A stretch of 7,833 bases of DNA from CAG-533 sp022779465 (GCA_022779465.1 JALFTB010000028.1:1-7833), one strand, 5' to 3'. Positions 1-6,197 are shown, counted from the stretch's first letter. Notes: a model not told the origin generated them from the letters alone. Numbers and translations: made by a program.

Positions 1-441
1 TACAAAGAAGAAGACTTTAAAAAAATAATTGATTTAAATGTAAATGCTGTATTTAATTGCTCACGTGCTGTTGTAGATTATATGAAGAACAATGGTGGTG
101 GAGTAATCTTAAATACTTCTTCAATGGTTAGTATTTATGGACAACCATCTGGATGTGGATATCCAGCAAGTAAGTTTGCAGTAAATGGTCTTACAAAATC
201 ATTAGCTAGAGAATTAGGTAAGGATAATATAAGAGTTAATGCTGTTGCTCCTGGTGTTACATTAACAGATATGATGAAAGATGTACCTGATAGTGTAATT
301 GAACCAATTATTCAAGGAATACCTTTAGGTAGAATTGGTACGCCAGAAGATATTGCTAATGCATTTCTATTTTTAGCAAGTGATATGGCAAGTTATATAA
401 CAGGAGTTATTTTATCTGTTGATGGGGCAGCAAGGAGTTAA
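1..441 (+). CDS. Short-chain dehydrogenase/reductase (SDR), 5' end outside window
   Basis: This is the C-terminal 146 residues of a classical SDR-family NAD(P)H-dependent oxidoreductase; the reading frame is open from base 1. The Rossmann glycine motif (TGxxxGxG) lies upstream of the window. Visible landmarks are the LNVNAVF segment (the FabG-like conserved Asn), NTSSMVS with the catalytic Ser at bases 121-123, and the YPASK catalytic Tyr/Lys motif (Tyr at 160-162, Lys at 172-174). These are followed by NAVAPG and the C-terminal SxDGA end typical of FabG-like enzymes. An internal ATG at 82 cannot be the start, because conserved SDR sequence precedes it. The substrate cannot be told: it could be 3-oxoacyl-ACP, a sugar, or a secondary alcohol. 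Its stop lies two bases from the next ATG and its last codons hold that gene's Shine-Dalgarno sequence (AAGGAG, 432-437), so the two are probably translated from one mRNA. Confidence 0.9.
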   Translation, partial: YKEEDFKKIIDLNVNAVFNCSRAVVDYMKNNGGGVILNTSSMVSIYGQPSGCGYPASKFAVNGLTKSLARELGKDNIRVNAVAPGVTLTDMMKDVPDSVIEPIIQGIPLGRIGTPEDIANAFLFLASDMASYITGVILSVDGAARS

Positions 442-443
442 TT

Positions 444-1091
444 ATGGATAAGAAAGTATTAAGAAATTTATCTTATGGCGTATATGTTGTAACAAGTAAA
501 GATATTGATAGAAACGTTGGATGTATTGCTAATAGTATTATGCAAGTTACTTCAAATCCTTCTGTGATTGCAGTTAGTATTAACCATGATAATTATACTA
601 ATAAAGTAATTAAAGAAAATAATAAGTTTGGAGTTTCAATATTAAAAGAAACAACTGATGCAAAGATTATAGGAACATTTGGATATAAATCGAGTAAGGA
701 TACTGATAAGTTTGATGGAATCAATTTTAAAGAAATTTCAGAAATACCTGTTTTAGAAAATACATGTGGATATATGGTTTGCAAAGTAATTGATACTATG
801 GAAACTTCAACCCATACGATTTTTTTAGGTGAAGTTATAGAAGCTGATGATTATAGTACTGAAAATGCTATGACATATAAGTATTATCATGAAAATTTAA
901 AAGGAAGTTCACCTAAAAACGCACCTACATATGAAGAAACAAGTATAAGTCAGGTTGATAAAGATAGTAAAAAAAGAAAATGGAAATGCTCTATTTGCGG
1001 ATATGTCCACGAAGCTGATGAATTACCTGATGATTTTAAGTGTCCATTATGTGGTGTTGGTAAAGAATATTTTGAATTAGTTGAAGATTAA
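444..1091 (+). CDS. Flavin reductase-rubredoxin fusion (high-molecular-weight rubredoxin type)
   Basis: This 215-residue cytosolic protein has two parts. Residues 1 to about 150 form a flavin reductase-like FMN-binding split barrel (start LRNLSYGVYVVTSK, then NSIMQVTSNPS, and TSTHTIFLGEVIEAD near residue 121). A charged linker of about 25 residues follows, and then a C-terminal rubredoxin-like iron site with Cys182, Cys185, Cys200 and Cys203 (CSICG and CPLCG). The gap between the two cysteine pairs is only 14 residues, so this is the short rubrerythrin-type iron domain rather than a classical rubredoxin. Proteins with this layout (Hrb of Moorella) are known to pass electrons from NAD(P)H to flavodiiron proteins that reduce O2 or NO; that role here is inference, since no flavodiiron gene is in the window. 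The start is supported by AAGGAG six bases upstream. It shares a transcript with the SDR and probably with the ArsC-like gene. Confidence 0.88.
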   Translation: MDKKVLRNLSYGVYVVTSKDIDRNVGCIANSIMQVTSNPSVIAVSINHDNYTNKVIKENNKFGVSILKETTDAKIIGTFGYKSSKDTDKFDGINFKEISEIPVLENTCGYMVCKVIDTMETSTHTIFLGEVIEADDYSTENAMTYKYYHENLKGSSPKNAPTYEETSISQVDKDSKKRKWKCSICGYVHEADELPDDFKCPLCGVGKEYFELVED

Positions 1092-1114
1092 TTTTATTTG
1101 AAAGGATAAAAAAT

Positions 1115-1459
1115 ATGTTGTTAATTGAATATCCTAAGTGTAGTACATGTCAGAAAGCAAAAAATTATTTAATTTCAAAAAAAATTGCTTTTGAAACTAG
1201 AAATATTGTTGAAGAAAAATTAAATCAAAAAGAATTACATAGATTAATTCAAAAATCAGGAAAAGACATTAATAGATTTTTCAATACCAGTGGATTAAAA
1301 TATAGAGAATTAAAACTCAAAGACAAAATTCAAACTATGTCATATGAAGAAAAATTACAAATTTTAAGTACAGATGGTATGCTTGTAAAAAGACCTTTAT
1401 TAGAATTAGATGATATAGTTTTAATAGGATTTAAAGAAAATGAATGGCAAAATATTTAA
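1115..1459 (+). CDS. ArsC/Spx-family thioredoxin-fold protein (YusI-like)
   Basis: This 114-residue protein has the arsenate reductase (ArsC)/Spx fold. It opens with IEYPKCSTCQKAKNYL, giving a CxxC pair at Cys9 and Cys12. It carries the family hallmarks FFNTSGLKYRELKLK (about residues 56-69) and DGMLVKRPLLELDD (about 88-101), followed by IGFKENEW near the C terminus. That last stretch is typical of Bacillus YusI-type proteins, most of which have no proven arsenate activity. Spx itself is a transcription regulator with a similar CxxC switch, but nothing here specifically marks this as Spx. A thiol-redox role is the safest reading. AAAGGA at 1101-1106, eight bases upstream of the ATG, supports the start. 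It lies 23 bases after the rubredoxin fusion with no promoter visible between them, so it is probably the last gene of that operon, and a terminator begins at its stop codon. Confidence 0.85.
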   Translation: MLLIEYPKCSTCQKAKNYLISKKIAFETRNIVEEKLNQKELHRLIQKSGKDINRFFNTSGLKYRELKLKDKIQTMSYEEKLQILSTDGMLVKRPLLELDDIVLIGFKENEWQNI

Positions 1460-1490
1460 GGAATATAATAAATATATTCCTTTTTTATTT
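1458..1490 (+). terminator. Rho-independent terminator of the SDR-rubredoxin-ArsC operon
   Basis: A perfect 10-bp stem (AAGGAATATA at 1458-1467 with TATATTCCTT at 1473-1482) has a 5-base loop and is followed by TTTTATTT. The 5' arm starts inside the stop codon of the ArsC-like gene. It separates this operon from the PBP remnant. Confidence 0.88.
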
Positions 1491-1503
1491 ATCTTGTCAC
1501 AAA

Positions 1504-2547
1504 ATGGTAGGTACGTTCAAGATTATTACTTTATCAGCTGCTATAAATGAAGGTAAGGTTAATTTATTTGAAGATCATTATTATGATGGTGGTTCTATAA
1601 TGGTTGAAAATGCGAGAATTAAGTGCTGGAAACATGGTGGTCATGGTGCTGAAACTTTTTTACAAGTTGTTGAGAATTCTTGTAACCCTGGGTTTGTAGT
1701 ATTAGGTCAAAGACTAGGGACTAATCTTTTATATGATTATTTAATTAAGTTTGGTTTTGGTTCTAAAACGGGTATTGATTTAAATGGTGAATCTAAAGGT
1801 ATTTTGTTTCCTTTAAGTAAGATGGGACCAGTTGAGACGGCAACAACAGCTTTTGGACAAGGTATAAGTGTTACTCCAATTCAGCAAGTTACTGGAGTAA
1901 GTGCGGCTATCAATGGTGGTACTTTATATAAACCATATATTGTTAAAGATATTAGTGAAGGTGAAACTAATTCGGTGGTTCTTTTAAATAAAAAACAAGT
2001 TGTAAGAGAAAATGTTATTAGTAGTGAATCTTCTAAGTTAGTTAGAATGGCTTTAGAAAGTGTTGTATCTAATGGAACTGGAAGAAATGCTTTTATTGAG
2101 AATTATTTAGTTGGTGGTAAGACTGGTACTGCTCAAAAGGTTAAAGATGGAAGATATATGGTAGGTAATTATATTGTTTCTTTTATGGGATTTATGCCTG
2201 CAGATAATCCTTCTTATGTTGTCTATGTAGCAATTGATAATGCGAAAGGGATAACTCAGTATGGAGGGACAGTAGCAGCTCCAGTAGTTAAAAATATTAT
2301 GCTTAGTATAATAGATTATAAAAATATTAAAGAAACTGATGATAAAAAAGCGAGAGCTTATACTTGGCTTGATACTAAGTATGTAATGCTTCCGAATGTG
2401 GTAGGGCTTAGTTTGGATGATGCTAAAAAAGAATTAAAAGGTTTTAGAGTAGAATATAATGGAAATGGGGATACTATAATAGAACAATCTCCTAGTGGTA
2501 ATAAATATGTTAAGGAAGGTAGCATTGTTAAATTAATGTTAAACTAA
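1504..2547 (+). pseudogene. 5'-truncated class B penicillin-binding protein (SpoVD/PBP2-like) without its catalytic serine
   Basis: This frame encodes the C-terminal half of a class B transpeptidase. It retains SCN (the SxN motif, bases 1678-1686), the TAFGQGISVTPIQQ block, GGKTGTAQ (the KTG motif, Lys codon at 2119) and one C-terminal PASTA domain (about 2380-2544). The single PASTA domain and SCNPGF resemble SpoVD. Recognisable homology begins at GTFKIIT, which matches the GSTFK active-site motif, but the codon for the nucleophilic serine reads Gly. The membrane anchor and the dimerisation domain, roughly 290 residues in Bacillus SpoVD, are missing. An in-frame ATG at 1444 lies inside the ArsC-like gene and its frame crosses the terminator; the ATG at 1504 has no ribosome binding site. 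I therefore call it a non-functional remnant, although its downstream frame is fully open, so the event is recent or the sequence is an assembly join. No promoter is visible for it. Confidence 0.8.
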
Positions 2548-2569
2548 GTTAAATGAATGTAAAATAGAG

Positions 2570-2599
2570 TTTACATCAATGCTTAGGAAAGAGTATAAT
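2570..2599 (+). promoter_or_regulatory. Sigma-A-type promoter of mraY
   Basis: The -35 TTTACA (2570-2575) and a perfect -10 TATAAT (2594-2599) are separated by 18 bases. It sits in the gap between the PBP remnant and mraY, so mraY need not depend on read-through. Transcription would start near 2606, giving a leader of only about 15 bases. Confidence 0.72.
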
Positions 2600-2609
2600 T
2601 GAACTATGT

Positions 2610-2615
2610 GAGGTG
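2610..2615 (+). promoter_or_regulatory. Shine-Dalgarno of mraY, fixes the ATG start
   Basis: GAGGTG lies five bases before the ATG at 2621. An in-frame GTG at 2615 overlaps this site and cannot be served by it, so 2621 is the better start. Confidence 0.7.
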
Positions 2616-2620
2616 TGGTT

Positions 2621-3613
2621 ATGTTAATATTAGCAAAATCAATTTTAGGATTAATGCTTGGTTTTGTACTTGCTTTAATTGCAGGATTTATTTTAATTCC
2701 TTTATTAAAGAAATTACATATTGGTCAAAGTGTTAGTCATTTAATTAATGCAAGACATTTAAAGAAGGATGGAACTCCTACTATTGGGGGGTTAATATTT
2801 ATTATTCCAACTATTTTAATAATGCTTTTACTTTATTTTAGAAAGAGTGTAGATTTATCTCCTAATTTAATAATTCTAATGTTTGTATTTTTATCTTATG
2901 GATTGTTAGGTTTTGTAGATGACTTTTTAAAGGTAAGATATCATAATAATAAGGGACTTCCTACTTTAGTAAAACTTGCTTTACAGACTGTAATTGCAAT
3001 TGTGTTCTACATTATATTTAAGAATAATGGGGGAGAATCAACTTTAGTTATTACTTCACTTGGTCTTAATATTAATTTAGGATGGGCTTATGGTTTATTT
3101 ATTTTACTTGTTTTAGTTGGAACTACGAATGCGGTAAATATTACTGATGGTTTAGATGGTTTAGCTGGTGGATTATCAGCTTTAGCATTTATGGCTTATG
3201 GTGTAATTGCTTGGGGTACTACTTGGCTTAGTGGATATCAAGATATTGCAATATTCTCATTTGTATTAGTTGGATCTTTAATTGGATTCTTATTCTTTAA
3301 TGCTTATCCAGCTAAAGTATTTATGGGAGATACTGGTTCATTAGCTTTAGGTGCAGCTTTAGCTACTATTGCTATTTTAACTAGACATGAATTGTCTTTA
3401 ATCTTAATTGGTGGAGTATTTGTTGTTGAAACTTTAAGTAGTTTAATTCAAATAATTGCGATTAGAAAATTTCATACTAAAGTATTTAAAAAAGCACCGT
3501 TACATCATCATTTTGAAGAGTTAGGATGGGCAGAAACTGATATTGTTAGAATATTCTGGACTGCAGGATTCTTACTATCAATGATTGGTATAATTTATGG
3601 TGTATGGTTATAA
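2621..3613 (+). CDS. mraY: Phospho-N-acetylmuramoyl-pentapeptide-transferase MraY
   Basis: MraY transfers phospho-MurNAc-pentapeptide from UDP to undecaprenyl phosphate, making lipid I on the inner face of the membrane. The 330-residue protein is full length for the family and strongly hydrophobic, consistent with about ten membrane helices. Its signatures are all present: ARHLKKDGTPTIGG near residue 45, GFVDDFLKVRYHN with the Asp pair at 100-101, NAVNITDGLDGLAGG at about 170-184, FFNAYPAKVFMGDTGS ending near 240, and the cytoplasmic PLHHHFEELGW loop near 293. No key residue is missing. In Bacillus the gene lies between murE and murD; neither is present here, and the upstream neighbour is the PBP remnant. 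It has its own promoter and terminator, so it appears to be a single-gene unit rather than part of a long dcw transcript. Confidence 0.97.
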   Translation: MLILAKSILGLMLGFVLALIAGFILIPLLKKLHIGQSVSHLINARHLKKDGTPTIGGLIFIIPTILIMLLLYFRKSVDLSPNLIILMFVFLSYGLLGFVDDFLKVRYHNNKGLPTLVKLALQTVIAIVFYIIFKNNGGESTLVITSLGLNINLGWAYGLFILLVLVGTTNAVNITDGLDGLAGGLSALAFMAYGVIAWGTTWLSGYQDIAIFSFVLVGSLIGFLFFNAYPAKVFMGDTGSLALGAALATIAILTRHELSLILIGGVFVVETLSSLIQIIAIRKFHTKVFKKAPLHHHFEELGWAETDIVRIFWTAGFLLSMIGIIYGVWL

Positions 3614-3614
3614 A

Positions 3615-3645
3615 AAAAGATTTAGAAGTTACTGAATCTTTTATT
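3615..3645 (+). terminator. Terminator after mraY
   Basis: AAAAGATT (3615-3622) pairs with AATCTTTT (3635-3642). The stem extends inward by a U-G pair and AG/CT to a 6-base loop (3626-3631), and a U-rich tail TTTTATT follows. It starts within two bases of the mraY stop. Confidence 0.75.
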
Positions 3646-3677
3646 GTGTCAATGTGGATAAAGGTAAATAAATATTA

Positions 3678-3706
3678 TTGAAAAGGTTAAAAATATATGT
3701 TACAAT
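3678..3706 (+). promoter_or_regulatory. Promoter of the structured RNA (and probably ftsW)
   Basis: The -35 TTGAAA (3678-3683) is separated by 17 bases from the -10 TACAAT (3701-3706), which carries an extended -10 TG (3698-3699). Transcription would start near 3713. No other promoter is evident between here and ftsW. Confidence 0.72.
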
Positions 3707-3712
3707 AAAATT

Positions 3713-3951
3713 GCTTAATAGGATAGAGTGGTTAGTTAATTAGTTCTAGTCAAACTATTAACTAACCGGTTATAAAAGATATAACGATTAAATAGTTACG
3801 TGGTAACCTCTATAAATACCGAGATGGTCTTATTACTATTAAGTTATGATATCATAGAGAGAAAGAAAACTCTTAGAATAAGCGGTTGTTACTTTGACTA
3901 GGTAAAACTGATTAAACTTGAAAAATAGCATTTTGTCAGTGCTATTTTTTT
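3713..3951 (+). ncRNA. Candidate structured RNA, about 240 nt, in front of ftsW
   Basis: The 360 bases between mraY and ftsW hold no credible gene but do hold a promoter, a structured stretch and a terminator. A strong local hairpin pairs GGTTAGTTAA (3730-3739) with TTAACTAACC (3758-3767) and continues through TAGTT/AACTA, with one bulged base, to a 7-base loop CTAGTCA (3746-3752). The loop is complementary to TGACTAG at 3895-3901, allowing a pseudoknot. Further possible helices are 3769-3774 with 3780-3785, 3795-3799 with 3803-3807, and 3829-3838 with 3874-3882. It could be a free small RNA, or a cis-acting leader that controls ftsW by termination. I could not match it to T-box, SAM, FMN, cobalamin, lysine, ydaO, RNase P, SRP or tmRNA signatures. 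The 5' end is inferred from the promoter; the structure was paired by eye only. Confidence 0.6.
3921..3951 (+). terminator. Terminator at the end of the structured RNA
   Basis: AAAAATAGCA (3921-3930) pairs perfectly with TGCTATTTTT (3940-3949) around a 9-base loop, and the T run extends to 3951. It lies 34 bases before the ftsW start, so ftsW transcription from the upstream promoter must pass through it. Confidence 0.85.
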
Positions 3952-3975
3952 AATGGGTAAAACATAAAATTAAAT

Positions 3976-3982
3976 GGGTGAT
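3976..3982 (+). promoter_or_regulatory. Shine-Dalgarno of ftsW, fixes the ATG start
   Basis: GGGTGAT matches the 3' half of the extended site AGGAGGTGATC and ends three bases before the ATG at 3986. The in-frame ATG at 3974 overlaps this site and has no site of its own. Confidence 0.65.
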
Positions 3983-3985
3983 ACT

Positions 3986-5068
3986 ATGAAAAAGAGAAAC
4001 CTTTTAATTTTTGGTAGTATGTTTTTATTGGGGTTATTTGGAGTTATTATGATTTATTCTTCATCTTCGGTATGGAGTTTATATAAATTTAATGATGCTT
4101 TTTATTATGTGAAACATCAATTGATATTTTTTGTTATTGGTATTATTGTGATTTTAATTTTAAGGAGATTTGATTATCGTTTTTTTTATAAATATTCTAA
4201 TGTTATTTTGGGAATATCTTTTTTATTACTTGCTTTAGTACTCATTCCTGGTATTGGTCAAGTTAGGAATGGTTCAAGAAGTTGGTTTGGAATTGGTAGT
4301 CTTGGTATTCAGCCTTCTGAGCTTTCTAAGCTGGCTTTAATTATTTTTACAGCTAAATACTTATCTAATAATGAAAAGGAACTTAGAAGTGTTAAAAATG
4401 GTGTATTTCCGATTATTTTAATTATATTTGTATTTTTTGGTCTTATTATGTTAGAACCTGATTTTGGAACGGGTATGGTTATTGTTGTTACATTACTTTG
4501 TATGTTATTTGTATCTAATATTAAAATATCTTTTTTTGTAGGAATGGGAATACTTGGTCTTTTAGGAATTGTTGGTCTTATAATTATTGCACCATATAGA
4601 ATGCAGAGAATTGTATCTTTTTTAAATCCTTGGGTTGATCCATTGGGTAGTGGATTTCAAATTATTCAAAGTTTATATGCGATAGGGCCTGGTGGCTTAT
4701 TTGGATTAGGTTTTGGTAATTCGATTCAAAAACATTTTTATTTACCAGAACCTCAGACTGATTTTATTTTTGCAATTATATCTGAAGAATTTGGATTTGT
4801 AGGAATTATAATTATTGTTAGTTTATTTTTTATATTATTTTATAATGTAATGAAGTTTTCTTATTCTTGTAATGATTTATTTGCTAAATACTTATCTTTT
4901 GGACTTATTATGGGAATTATGATTCAGATGGTTTTAAATATTTGTGTAGTTATTGGTTTAGTACCAGTAACTGGAGTTACTTTACCTTTTATAAGTTATG
5001 GTGGTTCTAGTTTACTTATTAGTATGGCAAGTATTGGAATTATCTTAAATATTTGTAGTAAAAATTAG
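3986..5068 (+). CDS. ftsW: SEDS peptidoglycan polymerase FtsW/SpoVE
   Basis: This is an integral membrane glycosyltransferase of the SEDS family, which polymerises lipid II into glycan strands together with a class B PBP, at the septum for FtsW and SpoVE. The protein has 360 residues, close to Bacillus SpoVE, and about ten hydrophobic segments. Motifs, numbered from the ATG at 3986, are VRNGSRSWF (about 93-101), IQPSELSKLALI (about 108-119), EPDFGTG (157-163), YLPEPQTDFIFAIISEE (about 252-268, with Asp259 in the extracellular loop where SEDS enzymes carry an essential acidic residue) and PFISYGGSS (about 334-342). The wording of these motifs is nearer FtsW/SpoVE than RodA. The gene is intact. 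It has no promoter close upstream and follows the terminator of the structured RNA. The neighbouring class B PBP, the natural partner, is broken, so a partner must be encoded elsewhere if the enzyme is active. Confidence 0.94.
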   Translation: MKKRNLLIFGSMFLLGLFGVIMIYSSSSVWSLYKFNDAFYYVKHQLIFFVIGIIVILILRRFDYRFFYKYSNVILGISFLLLALVLIPGIGQVRNGSRSWFGIGSLGIQPSELSKLALIIFTAKYLSNNEKELRSVKNGVFPIILIIFVFFGLIMLEPDFGTGMVIVVTLLCMLFVSNIKISFFVGMGILGLLGIVGLIIIAPYRMQRIVSFLNPWVDPLGSGFQIIQSLYAIGPGGLFGLGFGNSIQKHFYLPEPQTDFIFAIISEEFGFVGIIIIVSLFFILFYNVMKFSYSCNDLFAKYLSFGLIMGIMIQMVLNICVVIGLVPVTGVTLPFISYGGSSLLISMASIGIILNICSKN

Positions 5069-5108
5069 TTCTTGTATGTTTTTAAACATACAAGAAAACA
5101 TACAAGAA
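5069..5108. repeat. Three copies of a 12-bp motif, one inverted and two tandem
   Basis: TTCTTGTATGTT (5069-5080) is followed by AACATACAAGAA at 5085-5096 and again, with no gap, at 5097-5108. The first copy forms a 13-bp stem with the second (5069-5081 with 5084-5096, loop TT) and could pair with the third instead. There is no T tract after it on the + strand, so a standard terminator is a poor explanation. It starts directly after the ftsW stop and ends two bases before the -35 box of fic, which would suit an operator for a dimeric regulator. Confidence 0.85.
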
Positions 5109-5110
5109 GA

Positions 5111-5139
5111 TTGACTGTGATAATTTATTATTTTATAAT
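5111..5139 (+). promoter_or_regulatory. Sigma-A-type promoter of fic
   Basis: The -35 TTGACT (5111-5116) and -10 TATAAT (5134-5139) are separated by 17 bases, close to consensus. Transcription would start near 5146, giving a leader under 20 bases that holds the GGTGAT ribosome binding site (5155-5160), three bases before the ATG. Confidence 0.78.
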
Positions 5140-5163
5140 TTTTTTAAGAATTGTGGTGATTAT

Positions 5164-6156
5164 ATGAATTATTATGTTCCTCCTTTTACGATAACTAATG
5201 AGATACTTGATAAGGTTTCTTCCATTATGAAGAAGATTGGTAAGTTAGATCATTATAATAATTTAAATAAGATGCCTAATTTAAGAAGAAATAATAGAAT
5301 TAAATCTATTCATTCATCGTTAGCAATTGAATCTAATTCTTTATCTTTTAATCAAGTTAGGGATGTTATTGATGGGAAAATGGTTATTGGTAGTCAGAAA
5401 GAAATTCAAGAAGTAAAAAATGCTTATGATGCATATTTAAAGATTAATGATGTTAATCCATATAAATTAAATGATTTAAAGATGATACATGGAATAATGA
5501 CTAAGTTAATTATAGATGATGCTGGTTTCTTTAGAAAAGGTGATGAAGGGGTATTTGATGCGAAGGGAAACTGCGTTCATATATGTCCACCACCTGGTCA
5601 AATAAATGATTTAATGATTAATTTATTTGAGTGGATGAAACAGAAAAAGAATGAAATTCATCCTTTAATATTATCATCTGTATTTCATTATGAATTTGTT
5701 TTTATTCATCCGTTTTCTGATGGTAATGGGAGAATGGCAAGATTTTGGCAAAATGTTATTTTAACTAAATGGGAGCCAATATTTGAATATATTCCGATTG
5801 AATCGGAAATAAAAGAATTTCAAGATGAATATTATATTGTTATTAATAATTGTAATGCCAAAGGGGATTCTACTTTATTTATTTTATTTATGCTTGATAT
5901 GATAGATAAAGTTTTAAATAAATTAATTGATAATGTTAATGATGAAGAAAATAATGTTAATTTTTATGTTAAATCATTACTAGATGTTATGGATGTAGGA
6001 ATTAGGTATAAAACTAGTGAACTTATGAATTTACTTGGTTTAAAATCAAGAGTATCTTTTAGAAATAATTATTTAAAACCGGCACTAGATAATGGCTTAA
6101 TTTTAATGACTTATCCTGATAATCCTACTAATAAAAATCAAACTTATTACAAATAA
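5164..6156 (+). CDS. fic: Fic-family protein (probable protein AMP-transferase)
   Basis: Fic enzymes attach AMP or another phosphate-containing group to hydroxyl side chains of target proteins. The 330-residue protein carries the core motif HPFSDGNGR at 182-190, with catalytic His182, Asp187 and the phosphate-binding Gly/Asn/Arg all present. Near the N terminus, SSLAIESNSLS (51-61) matches the auto-inhibitory helix of class II Fic proteins, with Glu56 as the likely inhibitory residue; the position after Glu is Ser, where Gly or Asn is usual. GFFRKGDEGVF (121-131) and the CPPPGQI stretch (141-147) are common Fic domain features. Residues from about 265 on look like a C-terminal winged-helix domain. 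The target is unknown. It has its own promoter and no neighbouring antitoxin, consistent with built-in inhibition. An isolated fic among housekeeping genes may have been acquired horizontally, but codon use does not stand out. Confidence 0.93.
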   Translation: MNYYVPPFTITNEILDKVSSIMKKIGKLDHYNNLNKMPNLRRNNRIKSIHSSLAIESNSLSFNQVRDVIDGKMVIGSQKEIQEVKNAYDAYLKINDVNPYKLNDLKMIHGIMTKLIIDDAGFFRKGDEGVFDAKGNCVHICPPPGQINDLMINLFEWMKQKKNEIHPLILSSVFHYEFVFIHPFSDGNGRMARFWQNVILTKWEPIFEYIPIESEIKEFQDEYYIVINNCNAKGDSTLFILFMLDMIDKVLNKLIDNVNDEENNVNFYVKSLLDVMDVGIRYKTSELMNLLGLKSRVSFRNNYLKPALDNGLILMTYPDNPTNKNQTYYK

Positions 6157-6197
6157 TAATGGTAGTTATATTTAACTACTTATTATTATAAATTTTA
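6153..6197 (+). terminator. Hairpin after fic, weak terminator candidate
   Basis: A stem of about 16 bp (6153-6168 with 6173-6189, one GT pair and one bulged T) overlaps the fic stop and has a 4-base loop. It is AT-rich, and the tail (ATAAATTTTATT) is only moderately U-rich, so termination may be partial. Confidence 0.5.

Noticed and set aside
82..84. ATG as start of the SDR
   Set aside because: Conserved SDR residues (LNVNAVF and onward) precede it in frame; the real start is outside the window.
593..784. A 63-codon open frame on the - strand
   Set aside because: It lies wholly inside the rubredoxin fusion gene, has no recognisable domain, and is a shadow frame.
1444..1503. ATG at 1444 as start of the PBP
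   Set aside because: It lies inside the ArsC-like gene, has no ribosome binding site, and the following 20 codons are the terminator and unrelated sequence.
3795..3823. T-box sequence (TGGTAACC resembles the core of a T-box)
   Set aside because: The core has an extra base, it lies about 100 bases from the terminator, and no antiterminator or stem I landmarks are seen. GTTAC-GTG-GTAAC is better read as a small hairpin.
3824..3901. A 25-codon frame within the structured RNA, a possible leader peptide
   Set aside because: There is no Shine-Dalgarno sequence before its ATG, and it overlaps the proposed helices; codon content gives no support.
3730..3901. Group I intron (AAGATATA and TAGTC/GACTA elements)
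   Set aside because: The elements are in the wrong order for the R and S core segments, and no split gene surrounds them.
5069..5108. Standard Rho-independent terminator of ftsW
   Set aside because: The stem is strong but is followed by AACATACAAGAA rather than a T run.
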